From: Promerops cafer
Taxonomy: Eukaryota > Chordata > Aves > Passeriformes > Nectariniidae
Assembly (NCBI GenBank): GCA_013398275.1
Contig: VZSE01015302.1
Span: 1-64,000 of the forward strand
DNA length: 64,000 nt
Direction: 5' to 3'
The position numbers were made by a program, and so were the translations under genes. The notes beneath the pieces were generated by a model that searched no databases, had not been told where the DNA came from, and worked only from the letters and a program-made list of their open reading frames with translations. This document shows positions 1-10,847 of this stretch, piece by piece (positions within the stretch are counted from its first letter, which is position 1; the number at the start of each line of letters is the position of its first letter).

Positions 1-152
1 GGGGGCGGGCCGATGCGCTCCTCGCTGTCCGGGATTGGCGGCGGGGGCTGGCGGTGCCGCGCGGCGATTGGTTCCACGGTCAGCCCTGCCCGCCGGCTCC
101 CCGAGGATTGGGCATCCGGGCTGTCAATCACCGGCAGTCCCGCGGCGCGGCG
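1..152 (+). promoter_or_regulatory. GLA 5' flank: CpG-rich promoter with inverted CCAAT boxes
   Basis: This GC- and CpG-rich stretch lies directly upstream of the GLA start codon and contains no TATA box. Three copies of ATTGG (inverted CCAAT, the NF-Y core) lie at 34-38, 67-71 and 107-111, and a CAAT-like element lies near 125. Spacings of 33 and 40 bp are typical of NF-Y-driven housekeeping promoters. In mammals GLA is head-to-head with HNRNPH2, so this may be one half of a bidirectional promoter whose partner lies beyond the left edge. The partner is an inference from mammalian synteny; the CCAAT cluster is directly visible. Confidence 0.6.
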
Positions 153-3100
153 ATGGCGGAGGCGCGGTGGATGCTGCGCTGGGTCGCGGTGGCGGCGGCC
201 GCCGTGGCGGCGGTGCTGGCGCTGGACAACGGCCTGGCGCGGACACCGTCCATGGGCTGGCTGCACTGGGAGCGCTTCCTCTGCGGCACCGACTGCGCCG
301 CCGACCCGCGCCGCTGTGTCAGGTACCGCCGCGGGGCACGGGTACCCAGGGAGCCCGGGGCAGCCCAGGTAGCGGACAGCCAGCCCAGTGCTCCGGCACC
401 CGCTGTGCCTTCCCCGCGCTCCCCCGTGTGCCCCCAGCCCCGCGGCTGTGCCGACGGTAGACATCAGACGTTCTCCGCTTTCTTTCCCGGTCTTGCGCCC
501 TGCCCGTGCCCAGCGAGCAGCTGTTCGTGGAGATGGCTGACAGGATGGCTGCCGAGGGCTGGAGGGACGCCGGCTACGAGTTCATCTGCATTGACGACTG
601 CTGGATGGCCCCGACGCGGGACAAGCAGGGCAGGCTGCAGGCGGACCCAAAACGGTTCCCCGGTGGGATCCGCAAGCTGGCCGACTACGTGAGTGCCTCG
701 CCGGCACGGCGGTGACCCGACCTGGGAGCAGGGGAGGGCAGGACGGCTGGGTGGGTATGGCTGCATCACTGCTGAGATAAGGCCCTGCCTGCCGCAGTGG
801 GGCTTTGCTTCCCTTGCTGCCCCAAATCCTCTTCCTCCTGCCTTGTGGCCGCCCCGTCGCAGGGTCTGTTTCTGTCTGCACGCACAGGTCCACTCCAAGG
901 GTCTGAAGCTGGGAATCTACAGCGATGTTGGGAAGAAGACCTGTGCTGGCTTCCCTGGCAGCTACAACCACTATGACCTGGATGCCCAGACATTTGCTTC
1001 CTGGGGCGTGGACCTGCTCAAGTTTGATGGCTGCAACTCTGACTCACTGGAGCTGCTGGCAGAAGGTAGGCACGGGCTCAAGGCAGCTATTCCCACGGGT
1101 AGGAATATTCTGCAGGCAGCAGCGATTCTAGGCCCAGCATCACGCTCCAGGGACTTTGGGACTATGCTTTTCCCTGAGCATACTCATTTAAGGGACTTGC
1201 TTACAAAAGCAAATCTGAGGCTGTGTTCTCAAGCCCAAGATGTTGAGTGTTGCTGTGTTAAGTGTTTTTACCTGCCCAGCCTCCTGGAGCTCTCCTTCAA
1301 GCACAGCTCAGGAAAGGAGCTTTCTGGGCGCAGAGCCTGGATCACACCGAGCACAGACACATCAGCTGTGTGCTCTGGGGGTGGCTGTGCAGGCTGCTCC
1401 CTCAGCTATTAACTCAGCACAGGCTTTGCCCTTCTGCAGTGCCTGTACTGGAGAGCCCAGAGTGTTCCACACTTAACCCTTAATCCCTTTGGTGGGGCCT
1501 TGTCGACGTGAATCAGCGTGAAGCTAGAACAGCTTGTGTCAGCCATGAAAGGAGCAGTTAGAAGGGCTTTTAACAGATAAAAATGAAGAGAGTTACAGCA
1601 TAAAAATCCTACTGGAGTTTTCCTTTTAAAGCACACCAGTGTAAATACCACTTCAGAAGTTATTGCACAAAGGCTGGCGAGCCAGCAGCTGAAAGCTCAG
1701 CAGCTCCCTGTGCTGAAGGGACTTGGCTACAGACTCGAGGCAAATCCCAGTGCCACAGGAGTAGATTTGTGGGAAGAACACTTTAACTTGGAAGGCTTTT
1801 TTCTCTTGACTGGGCTCTTTGGCTGCTGGCACAGTCAGCACCACCGTGTTTGGCAGCAGGAGTCCTGCACAAAGTCCTGTCTCTGCCTGCCAGGGAGAAC
1901 CTGCCCAAGTGACAATGCCATCGAAGCCAGATGGTGGGGCATATGCCAGCTGCCACAGACAGGAGCACAGCTCAGCACCCTCAGTGACAGCTGAGCTGAG
2001 AGCTCCTGTTGGATCATATGTGTAACCCAGATACAATCCAGTTGTACTGAAGCAGTTCCAGAGGAGAAAGCAGACTTTTCATTCCCTCTCTGCCAATTGG
2101 AAGGGACTTAACAGGGCTGTTTGGGGACAAAGGCAGGAAAAACCAAAGCTTTTGCATTCCTGCCCAGTCCATATGGCTCAAGTGCCTCATGAGAACATAC
2201 TCCTACGTTACCCAGCAAAGCTGCACTGCTTGATAGATACTGACTTGTGTTTCCTGGGTTATCTAGAGGAAAAATGCCATACAGGAAAACTTTTAACCTC
2301 TTCCCCTGGCCTTATGTACAAAGGAATCAGCAGTCTTGGAGCAACAGCCTGCCCAAGCAGAGCTCCTGTCCTTGGCAGGCAGGTGACCAGCTGCAGACTT
2401 TAAATTCCCCTGTCCTCCCTGTGGTGTCTCAACCACAAAAATGTGTTCAGTCTTAATTTTGCAAGAGTTGAACTGAAACCTGAACCTGTGACATTGGATT
2501 AGTTCTGCTGTGTGACCGAGGAGGTTGTGTAACCTCTGTCCTCTTTCTTTAGGATACAGGCACATGTCTCTGGCCCTGAACAGGACTGGAAGGAGCATTG
2601 TGTACTCCTGTGAGTGGCCTTTCTACTTGAGGCCTGTGCAGCAGGTAAGAAGTGCCTCCCAAGGTTTATCCTGGGGCTCAAGTGGGAAGAGGAGAGAAAC
2701 ATTTAAGATTGCAAAACAGTATCCTGAGAAACTTGCTGCTCTCCATTCAGACAGAGAACAAGGCTGTAAAATTGAGGAAAAAAACCTGTTTCTTCCAGAG
2801 CCCTGAAGCATTCCTGAACCATTGCTCTGCTGGAACAGATTCAGTAGGATCCTACAGCATGAAGGCACAGCCCAGATGGAGCGTGCCAAAAAAACCACAG
2901 CATCCATCTGCTTCCTCTCTCCAAGGAGGCAAGCAGCAAACCATTGGCAGTGCAGACACACAGCCTAGCAGATAGCTCAGTGTTACTCCTCCTGGACACA
3001 GAGGAATAACTCTCAGCCTTGCAGACAGCTCTGGGGACCACGAGAGCCTTTGTGACATCCTTTGCATTGTTCAGTGATGGATTTCTGCCAGCCAGGGTCT

Positions 3101-4929
3101 GTGACTGACACGTTGCCCTCCACCCACAGCTGGCTTCCCCTGTGCCACTGTGACAGGATGGTGCCATTGCCTCCCACTAGAATTAAATGCATTACTCACC
3201 AAAGGGTGTAAACCCAAGAAATAGCAATAATTACTGGGATATTAGTTTAATCCCACTGGCCTTGTCACACCTTCAGTAAAATTGTGAAGGAATTTTGTAG
3301 CAGAGCTGGTGGTCACAACTGTTCTCCCAAGGGGAGCACCAGTGCTGTCTAGAACATGTCTGAGTGGAGTTACTGGGCACAAAGCATTCAAGGGAATCAA
3401 CATGCACTAGATCATCCACGGAGCTGGTGATGGAAGGTGTTACCCTGGTTCTGCCCCACGCTACCTTTGGTCCAGTCTAGCCTTGTTGACACACTTGTAC
3501 AGCCAGGTGCTCTGTCTAATCACACTCATTGTTCTGGCAGCCCAATTACACAGAGATCAAACAGTACTGCAATCACTGGAGGAACTTCTATGATGTCTAT
3601 GACTCCTGGAGCAGCATCAAGAGTATCTTAGACTGGACAGTACTTCACCAGGACACCATTGTGAAGATAGCTGGGCCAGGGGGCTGGAATGATCCTGACA
3701 TGGCAAGTACTGCAACACCCACCCCACTTGAAGCATCAGCCAAAAAAACCTTCCCTCAGCTGCAGGCTAAAAATGGGAAGGGAAAGAACTGGGAGAGAAA
3801 CATTGAAGGGAAAGGCTTTGATGGGACCCTAGGATCAGGATCTTGATGAGAAGGTCCAGGGTAGAAAGGGAAAGAGAACTGCAGCTATGGGTAGTACCAA
3901 GGAAGCACCATCTTTGTGTCATGCAGCAGTACCACAAGCAATACCAGCTCAGAACACAGGTGTGGCATTGGGGGACAGTCTCCAAAGTGCTGATGTCCCA
4001 CCAGAGTGAAAACCCCTGGGTGCCAGCACTGCAAGAATCTGAATCCAAAAGCATTAAACACAGCCTAGCCACTTAAAGGGCCTTCCTCACTTCCACCAGG
4101 GTCTCATCCTAAATTGCCACTCAGTCATGCCTTGCTTTTCCCAACCAGCTGGTCCAGCTCCTGGCACTCAGCCTATCTAGCCAGGCTCCAAAGAGAGGTC
4201 CCACCCTGTGATTTCCTGGTACTGGTGGCCCAGTTTCTCCTCAGCAGGCAGCGTTACCAGGGACTTTTTGTTTGCTTGTCATAGCTGGTGATTGGAAACT
4301 TTGGGCTGAGCTGGGACCAGTCGGTGACTCAGATGGCCATGTGGGCCATTATGGCCGCTCCCCTGTTCATGTCCAACGACCTGCGGCACATCAGTCCTGA
4401 GGCCAAGTGTCTGCTCCAGAACAAAGAGGTGATCGCCATCAACCAGGATCCACTGGGCAAGCAGGGCTACCAGCTGACCAAGGTACAGCAGGAGAGGGCT
4501 GGGGTTGCAGAGCGGGGCACAGGAGGGATGGAGAAGTGCTCAGGGCTTGGGAACAGGAGCCCAGTGAGCCCAGCTGTTCCTGAAGCCTGCTGGAACAGAC
4601 AGGCATGAAGACCACTACTTCAGCCTCCCACAGCCTAAGCCCTAGGTTTGTTTTCTCCTTGGCAGGACAAGAACTTTCAGCTGTGGGAGCGGCCCCTGTC
4701 TGGCCGAGCCTACGCTGTGGCGGTGCTGAACCATCAGGAGATTGGAGGACCCCAGAACTTCACCTTCTCCCTCACCTTCCTCGGCAATGGGCTGGCCTGC
4801 AACCCGGCCTGCTCCATCCGACAGGTGCTGCCAGCCAGCAGGGACTGGGGCGTTTACAGCTGGATCTCCTCCCTGAGCGTGGAGGTGAACCCCACAGGCA
4901 CTGTGCTGCTCAAAGTCCTGCCACTATAG
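153..4929 (+). CDS. GLA: alpha-galactosidase A, 7 exons, 412 aa
   Basis: Lysosomal hydrolase that removes terminal alpha-galactose from glycolipids such as globotriaosylceramide (GH27 family). Coding exons: 153-322, 514-688, 888-1065, 2553-2644, 3541-3702, 4285-4482, 4666-4929. They join in frame to 1239 nt. The start ATG is followed by an Ala/Val-rich signal peptide of about 23 residues, with mature enzyme beginning LDNGLAR as in the human protein (429 aa). The nucleophile Asp (LLKFDGC, residue 162) and acid/base Asp (RNFYDVYD, residue 223) are present, as are CIDDCW and NDPDM. The Glu of SCEWP (residue 195), equivalent to human E203, marks galactosidase rather than NAGA specificity; human L206 is Phe here. 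Intron 5 starts with GC, not GT. The C-terminus is about nine residues shorter than human. Introns 3 (1066-2552) and 4 (2645-3540) show no recognisable repeat or gene. Confidence 0.96.
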
Positions 4930-6823
4930 GCAGCACAAAGACAATCTTTTCCTAAGCCTTAGGCTCTGTCTGAACTTGTGGCAGGAAACTCATCTCCTTC
5001 AAAGCAGGTGCCTTTCTTCTCAGGCATTCATTATCTGAACCTTCAGCCTAATGAAATAGCCACCACTCTATCATCAAGAGGTGCCAGAGAAAGGGTGAAC
5101 AGCAGAGCAGTGCCCCCTTCCCTGGCATCTCACCCAACTCCTCCTCCAAGGGGCTGGAAAGGCTCCAGCAGGGCAGAACCCCTGTTTACACTCACTGCCA
5201 CTACCAAGCAAGGAAAGGCAAGAGATGCACAGGCAGCATCTTACAGCTGTCCTTGAGCGTTTTAGGGACAATAGGGAAACACACCTTGGCCACCTTGCTT
5301 TCTTCTCCAGACCAGGGCACACAGTCCAAGAAAAGCTGCTCCCACCCCCGCTGAGGAAACCCAGCACTTGACTCAGCATGGACATGCACCTCCATCTTCT
5401 GACAACTCAGGGACTGACATTGCACTTCTTAGCAACCTTCCTGACAGTTGCTATCAGACCTTAGGACTCAAGTTTTTGAGGGTTTCCCCTCACTCCAGGA
5501 ATCTCTCCAGGAAGTGGCTGCCACTTCCCTTTAGATGACAACTCCCTCTCCACCTTCATATGGCCACTGGAGTCCCCTTTCTCCATAAATCCTGCCTCCC
5601 AGAAATCCCTGTGTGCTCGCTTCCCACTGCTGGCAGCAGCCTTTAGGTTGAGTAACATGGGCTTTCCAAGACAGGAGATGGATAATCACTTAAGCAACAA
5701 TCATGTGGAAGTACATTCTCTTCTGACTACAATACAATCAGGGTTTCTTGATTTGTTCTTCTGTGATTAAGCACTTTGATTAAAATCCCTTTAAAAGGCT
5801 ATGCTTTTTCTTACTTGCAGTGTACAAGAGAACAGCATGGTATCTGAAATTAAATCATGGTTTAGAAAACAGGCCAGTTTGTTCCAGTCATGTAAGTTTT
5901 TGTGAAATTTGTCATGATTACTAGAAGCAGCACTCAGTGAAGCTGAGGTAATACAGCCATACAGCCCACCCCACAGGCCAAAGCCACCACTGCCTACACA
6001 AATCTGAAAAGGCCATCACATCAGCCAATATTTAATAAGCAAAAACACAGATTCCCTTACAATTTATTAACTGAGTGCTCTCAATCATTATGAAGATGTG
6101 AAGAGGCATCTCTCCATCCTCCAGCTCCACTTCCACTACAAGGAAGTTGCCCTTAAGGGTGAACTCTGCATTGCATTCTGCTAACAGCAGACTTCCTACT
6201 CACAGAAACGTTCCTGTCCAAGGGGAAGCTGTCCTGGAGGCTCTCCCCACAATCTACCACACTCTGTTTGTTGCCCATTTGAAACTTCACTGCTGTGCCT
6301 GGCCTCCTTCCTTCAAGGAAAATGCTAAGAGGAGCCAACAGCAGTTGGCACAGGGGAAGGCAGCTGAGGCCTCTTACACCATGTGCCAGGAGCAGCCACA
6401 GGCATGGAGCTGTCCCTCACCTCTGTGAGCTGACACAGCTAATGGCACCTGCCCAATTACCCAATTAGACACCTGCCTAATGGTGCAGGTACCAAACCCA
6501 CTGGCTGCTCCACAGCTTTGCTCCTTAGGGCAGTACAGCTGTTTGTAAAAAGGGGCCTACAGCCAAGTGCAGGGGCTGTTCAGGGGAGTTCAGAAACGAG
6601 CCTGCACCATGTTCATGCAGGGAAGTCACTGGCACCCATTACAAAACATCTCTTGAAAACACAGTAAAAAGATCCCAGCTTTTGGCAGGGATTTTTCAAA
6701 AGCCAGGTTAAAAACTGTTCTGTTAAAATGGTTCTGCAAGCAACACCCCTCTGCTGAGTTGATGTACTCCCAGCTCCCACCCCTAGAAAAAACACATTAA
6801 AAAAAAGGGATCAATCTAATTAC
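4930..6823. other. GLA 3'UTR and GLA/RPL36A convergent intergenic region
   Basis: About 1.9 kb between the GLA stop and the end of RPL36A. Candidate GLA polyadenylation hexamers on the + strand are ATTAAA at 5779-5784 and about 5849-5854; no AATAAA was noticed close to the stop. Short ORFs on both strands have no family resemblance. I see no repeat or RNA gene here. Confidence 0.5.
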
Positions 6824-6829
6824 TTTAAT
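6824..6829 (-). terminator. Candidate RPL36A polyadenylation signal (ATTAAA)
   Basis: The + strand reads TTTAAT, i.e. ATTAAA on the RPL36A strand, 33 nt after the stop codon. Ribosomal protein genes usually have very short 3'UTRs, which fits. No cleavage evidence is available. Confidence 0.5.
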
Positions 6830-6861
6830 AGGGTCGTCCATAACGATGAGCAGGATGATGC

Positions 6862-9750
6862 TCAGAACTGGATCACCTGGCCCTGTAAGAAGCAAGAGAC
6901 AAGAGTGAGTTTATTCACCACTGAGTATTGCCCCCCTTTCTGAGCCACTCACAGAACACAAACTCACCTTTCTCTTCTTGTCTCCTCCCAGCTCAAAGTG
7001 CTTGCACCTCTTAATTGCCAGCATCCTCTTGGACCTGCAGTTGGGCTCCACACACTCCAGCCTCAGCACAATCTTCTTGGTGGTCTTGGCCTGGGAGGAG
7101 CAGGGTGTTTCAATGAACCACACATCCCCAAGCAGACAAACTGCTGCTCTCGGGGAGAGCTTGGTCCCTGCACTCCTGACCATTCAGTTCCTTCCCAAAG
7201 TGTAGAGAGAGACTACAAACACACTTAGGCTCCCTCCACTGAAAACAAGAAGGCAGTACAGGATTATCCAGTTAAGGATCAGTACAGGAGTGAAGTGGAT
7301 CGGTATCGTCACAAAAAGGGCACTGGCAAAAGCATTCAGTGGGGCAGGGCTGGCTCCTGCTGGGATCAGCCACGCTGGAGAAGTCTGTTCCACTGAATGG
7401 AGCAAGAAACTGGCACTTTTACAGTGTGGGAGCACAAACCAACAGTGCTCAGGAGAAATCCAGAAGGAAACTGGGCAAAAGAAACACCTGGAAGCAACAC
7501 AACTGGCAAACTTTCTCTGGAAGGAGCAGTGACACAGCAGGCTCAATGCAGACCTGCAGCTACTCAGAAGTTAGATGAAACTTGAAAGACTGCAGAGGGA
7601 AGAATCCAAAGCTGGGAAGCTGCTGTAGTAGCTGGACAGGGCTGTAACCACGAGCTAAAAACCTCAGCCAATCATCCATACAATGCTGACTGGGAAAAAA
7701 CAGAAATGGGAATTGCAATGTACAAGTAGAGAGTGCCAGCAATGCAGCTGCTTGGTGTACCCTGCTTGCAGAAGCATTTTCTGTGAGGTCTCCCCACTTC
7801 TTGGCACAAAGTCAACTTGAAAACCTGCTGCCTCATTTTTTTCTTCTTGCTGGAAGGCTTCCTGTACACCTCCAGCAGGACACCAGGGCTTCCCAGCAAC
7901 AAGCCAAGCAGCTCTATGAGCATAACTAAACAATTCCCACAAAGTAACAAATCCACCCACTAGGTTTTGCTTCCCTGCTGTAAATACCACACAAGCAAGC
8001 AGACAGCTCCTTTCCCTTTGCCAAGCCCTTCCCCTTGGGTAAGCAGTGAAGGAAACATTGCTTTCACTGCAAATATCCCTCCCAGAAAGACCCCACTCCC
8101 CTGCAGCATCAAAGCTGAGAACCTGCTCTGCAAACACAACCGAAGTCACCCTGCAACTGAGGAGCATCTCCATGAGACAGGATGGCATGAGATGAGCCAT
8201 GTAATTGATGGGAGCTTGCAAGGGAGATAGAGAAGGACTTTTTACAAGAGCAGAGTGACAGGGCAGTGGGAAATGGCTTCACACTGACAGAGATTTAGAT
8301 TAGAGAGTAGGAAGAAATTCTTCCCTGTGAGGGTGGGGATGCCCTGGCACAGGTTTCCCAGAGAAGCTGTGGCTGTCCCTGGAAGTGTCCAAGGCCAGAG
8401 TGGATGGGCCTTGGAGCAACCTGGGATAGTGGAAGGTGGCCCTGCCCATGGCAGGGGGCTGGAGCAAGATGGTCCCTCCCAACCCAACCCAACCCATTCT
8501 GTGATGAGGAAGGGACGCCAGCACTGCCAGCACAGAGCTGCCCTAACACAGCCAGAGCAGAGCACTGAGGAATCCTCCCTCAGCTGGGCACGCAGGCTGC
8601 CAAGGAAGTTTCCTGATCCTGAGGACAACACTCACTCACCTTTTTACGGAAGATGGGCTTTGTCTGGCCCCCGTACCCGCTCTGCTTCCGATCGTAGCGC
8701 CTTTTTCCTGTGGGGAAAACACTTCTGGTCAGGCAACAACCTAGGAGATGCTACAAGCACGAGTGGCACTTCCTAAATCCCAGCAGAGCTCGGCCTGTCC
8801 CTGCACAGCCCAGCAGAACCAGTGTCACAGCTCTTGCGATGTCCCCAAAGTGGAACCTTCCCCTCACTGTGCACCCAACAGACACACAAGGTCAAGGGAC
8901 TTGATTTATTCAGAGTTCTATGCAGAGAAAGGCGCTGCACAGTAAATCCTCAAAGCCAGCACACAAAGGGCCAAAAATATCTATACAGTCCTGTTCAGGT
9001 GCTATTTGCAGAACTAATCCACACTACTACTGGCAGAGCTACCACTGGATTCACTTTCTTTCACCTCGACTTGAAGGCCCAGCACATTTTAAGCTCACAG
9101 CCTATGCTCAGTAGGCAGGGCTCCCCCTCGGGCTGGGCAGCCTGGGCTCCAGTTGTGCTTTCACAGCCAGCTAGGTTCACCCAGAGCACACTCCCTAATT
9201 AGTTAAACATTTCTATACGACAACCATCCGAAACTGCTTTGGGTTGACACGTCCTTAATCGTTCTCCCTTTTTCTTGTTTTTTTAGCTCCCTTTATTGTA
9301 CAGTACATCCTTTAGGTGAAGCTGTCCTCCCCAGCCATACAATTGTTCCCAATCTACACGACCCGTGCAGGGCACACGACACCCGGAGCGAGCCCGTCCT
9401 CACCCTGCGCGTAGAGCGAGTCCTTCCCCTTCTTGTACTGCGTGACCTTGTGCGGCTGGTGCTTCCCGCATTTCTTGCAGTAGGTCCGGCGGGTTTTCGG
9501 CACGTTCACCTGGAGGAGAAGGAGAGAAGCCGGTCACGGCCGCTGCGCGTACGCCACATCCCGCTCCGAAGGCCCCGCTCCCGCCCTTCCCCTTCCCCTC
9601 GGGCCCTGCGCTGCCAGCCGGGGATGGGGAAGCCCCCGCGCCGGCCTGGCCGCCCAGCACGCACCCATCGCAGTGGAGGGAGCCCGGCCCGGCGCATGCC
9701 CGGGGCGGATGCTGGCGGATGGAGCCCGGCCCAGCCCCAGCACTCACCAT
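6862..9750 (-). CDS. RPL36A: 60S ribosomal protein eL42 (L36a), 5 exons, 106 aa
   Basis: Large-subunit ribosomal protein near the E site. Coding exons on the minus strand: 9750-9748 (ATG only), 9509-9404, 8707-8640, 7090-6968 and 6882-6862. Together they give 321 nt, the same 106-residue length as the human protein. Visible hallmarks are MVNVPKTRRTYCKKCG at the N-terminus, the GYGGQTK segment around residue 50, a second Cys pair (CVEPNC) and the C-terminal GQVIQF. The first coding exon contains only the ATG before the intron, a common ribosomal-protein layout. Intron 3 (7091-8639) carries a CR1 fragment on the opposite strand. GLA converges from the left and BTK diverges to the right, as in mammals. 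The mammalian paralogue RPL36AL is an intronless copy, so introns and synteny support RPL36A itself. Confidence 0.97.
8229..8508 (+). mobile_element. CR1 LINE 3' fragment in RPL36A intron 3
   Basis: This segment shows the typical CR1 3'UTR progression: an aggaagaaattcttcc-type block, 'gtgagggtggggatgccctggcac', 'cccagagaagctgtgg', 'ggaagtgtccaaggcc', then 'tggagcaacctggga' and a terminal 'cccattctgtgat'. It is 5'-truncated, as most CR1 copies are. Its 3' end points right, antisense to RPL36A. The CAACCC block near the end has expanded to three copies. Family call is from memory of avian CR1 consensus; subfamily not assigned. Confidence 0.85.
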
Positions 9751-9764
9751 TTTGGCGGCGGCGG

Positions 9765-9777
9765 CGCAGAGAGGAAG
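9765..9777 (-). promoter_or_regulatory. Candidate 5'TOP start of RPL36A mRNA
   Basis: On the minus strand a pyrimidine run beginning with C (CTTCCTCTC then TG) ends a few bases upstream of the ATG at 9750, giving a 5'UTR of about 27 nt. It lies in a CpG-rich region with GCC repeats before the Kozak-like GCCAAAATGG. Terminal oligopyrimidine starts are established for ribosomal protein mRNAs and put them under mTOR translational control. The exact start base (9777) is inferred. Confidence 0.6.
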
Positions 9778-9989
9778 CACTGGGCGGAAGCGGAAGTCAA
9801 TGCGAGCTGGGGACCATAGAGAGGAGCGCGCACGGAGGGCACGGGGCACGGCGCCCCCTGGCGCTGGGAGGAGAGCAGGGCGGCAGCCGTGGGAGAGGGT
9901 GGGTCTGGGACTGGGGGTGTCACCGGGGTGCGGGCCCGGGGGGTCTGCCGCGTGCAGGTGACGTCCAGGTGTTTGAAAGACAAATTATG

Positions 9990-10553
9990 TGTCAGTAGAG
10001 TTGCCTCGTTAAGGTTTAGGGCTTGACATGTTTCAGTGATCTCAGAATTGGGTGGAAATTAACAAGGCTTGGGAAGAAGGATTTACCACTGATAAGTGGG
10101 CACAGAGAATGCAGAATTTAGGAGCACAAGAACAGTTGGCAGAACTATCAAGACGAGGATGTAACTAGCAAAGCTAACTGAACAACTGTGCTGAATCAGC
10201 TCTGAGTGACCAAGAGAGATTCCAGATCACAACACCAACTCATGGACCCAAGAAAGCCACTGACCCAAATGAAGAGGAAGACTGAACATGTGGCCTAATT
10301 AACATAAGAAGCGAGGGAATCATTTAACACTACAATATAGAATACTAATGAATAATGTAATCTGTAGCCAATGATGATTAATGTTTTCATTTGCTAAAAT
10401 GTATAAACAGTGGAAAATTTTGATAGTCACTCTGCTGGCTTTGTGAATTCGCCACCAAAACCTCTTTCCAGACAGAACTGTAAATAAAAATACCTCGGTT
10501 CTGTATGGGGATCAGCCTCATATATATCGGGTGAAAGAACCCACTTTGGGACA
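9990..10553 (+). mobile_element. Probable solo LTR of an avian endogenous retrovirus
   Basis: An AT-richer block between the CpG-rich RPL36A promoter and the GC-rich BTK flank. It carries an ordered set of LTR promoter signals on the + strand: CCAAT at 10368-10372, TATAAA at 10402-10407 and AATAAA at 10483-10488, about 80 bp after the TATA box. The outer ends look like TGTCAG at the left and GGGACA near 10553. No gag/pol coding sequence adjoins it, so it would be a solo LTR. I could not find a convincing target-site duplication. The overall composition resembles bird ERVL-type LTRs, but subfamily is not assigned. Confidence 0.55.
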
Positions 10554-10679
10554 GCATAGGGATGGTCAGCCAGCTCAGCCAACACCTGGCCCTGCCCACA
10601 GCCCGGGGCAGGCCCCAGGGCCTGGTGACCCCGCGGCAATGGCCCTGCTGCCTGCAGGAGGAAACACAAATGCTGCCTT

Positions 10680-10847
10680 TGAGTCAGAAAACTAAAAAAG
10701 GGGAACCGAAAGGGTGGGGTTGGCCGGCCCCGTCCTTCCTCCCTGCGCACCCTGCCGTCTCTCCTCGTCCCTGCTGCCACAGCTCCCCAGCCCGCCGGGG
10801 TGGGTGCGCGGCGGAGCCCCGGCTGGCCGCAGCGGTGGCAGGGCTCG
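10680..10847 (+). promoter_or_regulatory. Candidate BTK promoter and untranslated exon 1
   Basis: On the + strand an AP-1 consensus TGAGTCA (10680-10686) is followed 15 bp later by GGAACCGAAA (10702-10711), an exact match to the Ets-IRF composite element GGAANNGAAA bound by PU.1 with IRF4/IRF8. A pyrimidine- and GC-rich stretch follows, ending in a consensus splice donor (GTGAGT at 10848). The layout suits an untranslated first exon of about 100 nt, spliced over roughly 3 kb to a candidate acceptor (CAG ending 13857) ahead of the BTK start exon. Established: PU.1 controls mammalian BTK. Inferred: this stretch is the promoter. Confidence 0.45.

Noticed and set aside
153..4929. GLA could instead be NAGA (alpha-N-acetylgalactosaminidase)
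   Set aside because: The SCEWP Glu that binds the galactose 2-hydroxyl is present (NAGA has Ser there), and the synteny with RPL36A and BTK is that of GLA.
8470..8500. CAACCC run as an interstitial telomere-like repeat
   Set aside because: It is a short expansion within the known CR1 3' terminus (ccaacccaaaccattct) and does not match TTAGGG.
4930..8700. snoRNA or miRNA genes in the RPL36A introns and GLA 3' region
   Set aside because: I looked for paired C/D boxes and H/ACA hairpins and found no convincing set. A covariance-model search would be needed to exclude them.
10368..10407. CCAAT/TATA pair as the native BTK promoter
   Set aside because: The signals fall inside an LTR-like block with its own AATAAA 80 bp later. 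Mammalian BTK is TATA-less and the GC-rich stretch downstream fits better. LTR co-option remains open as a finding.
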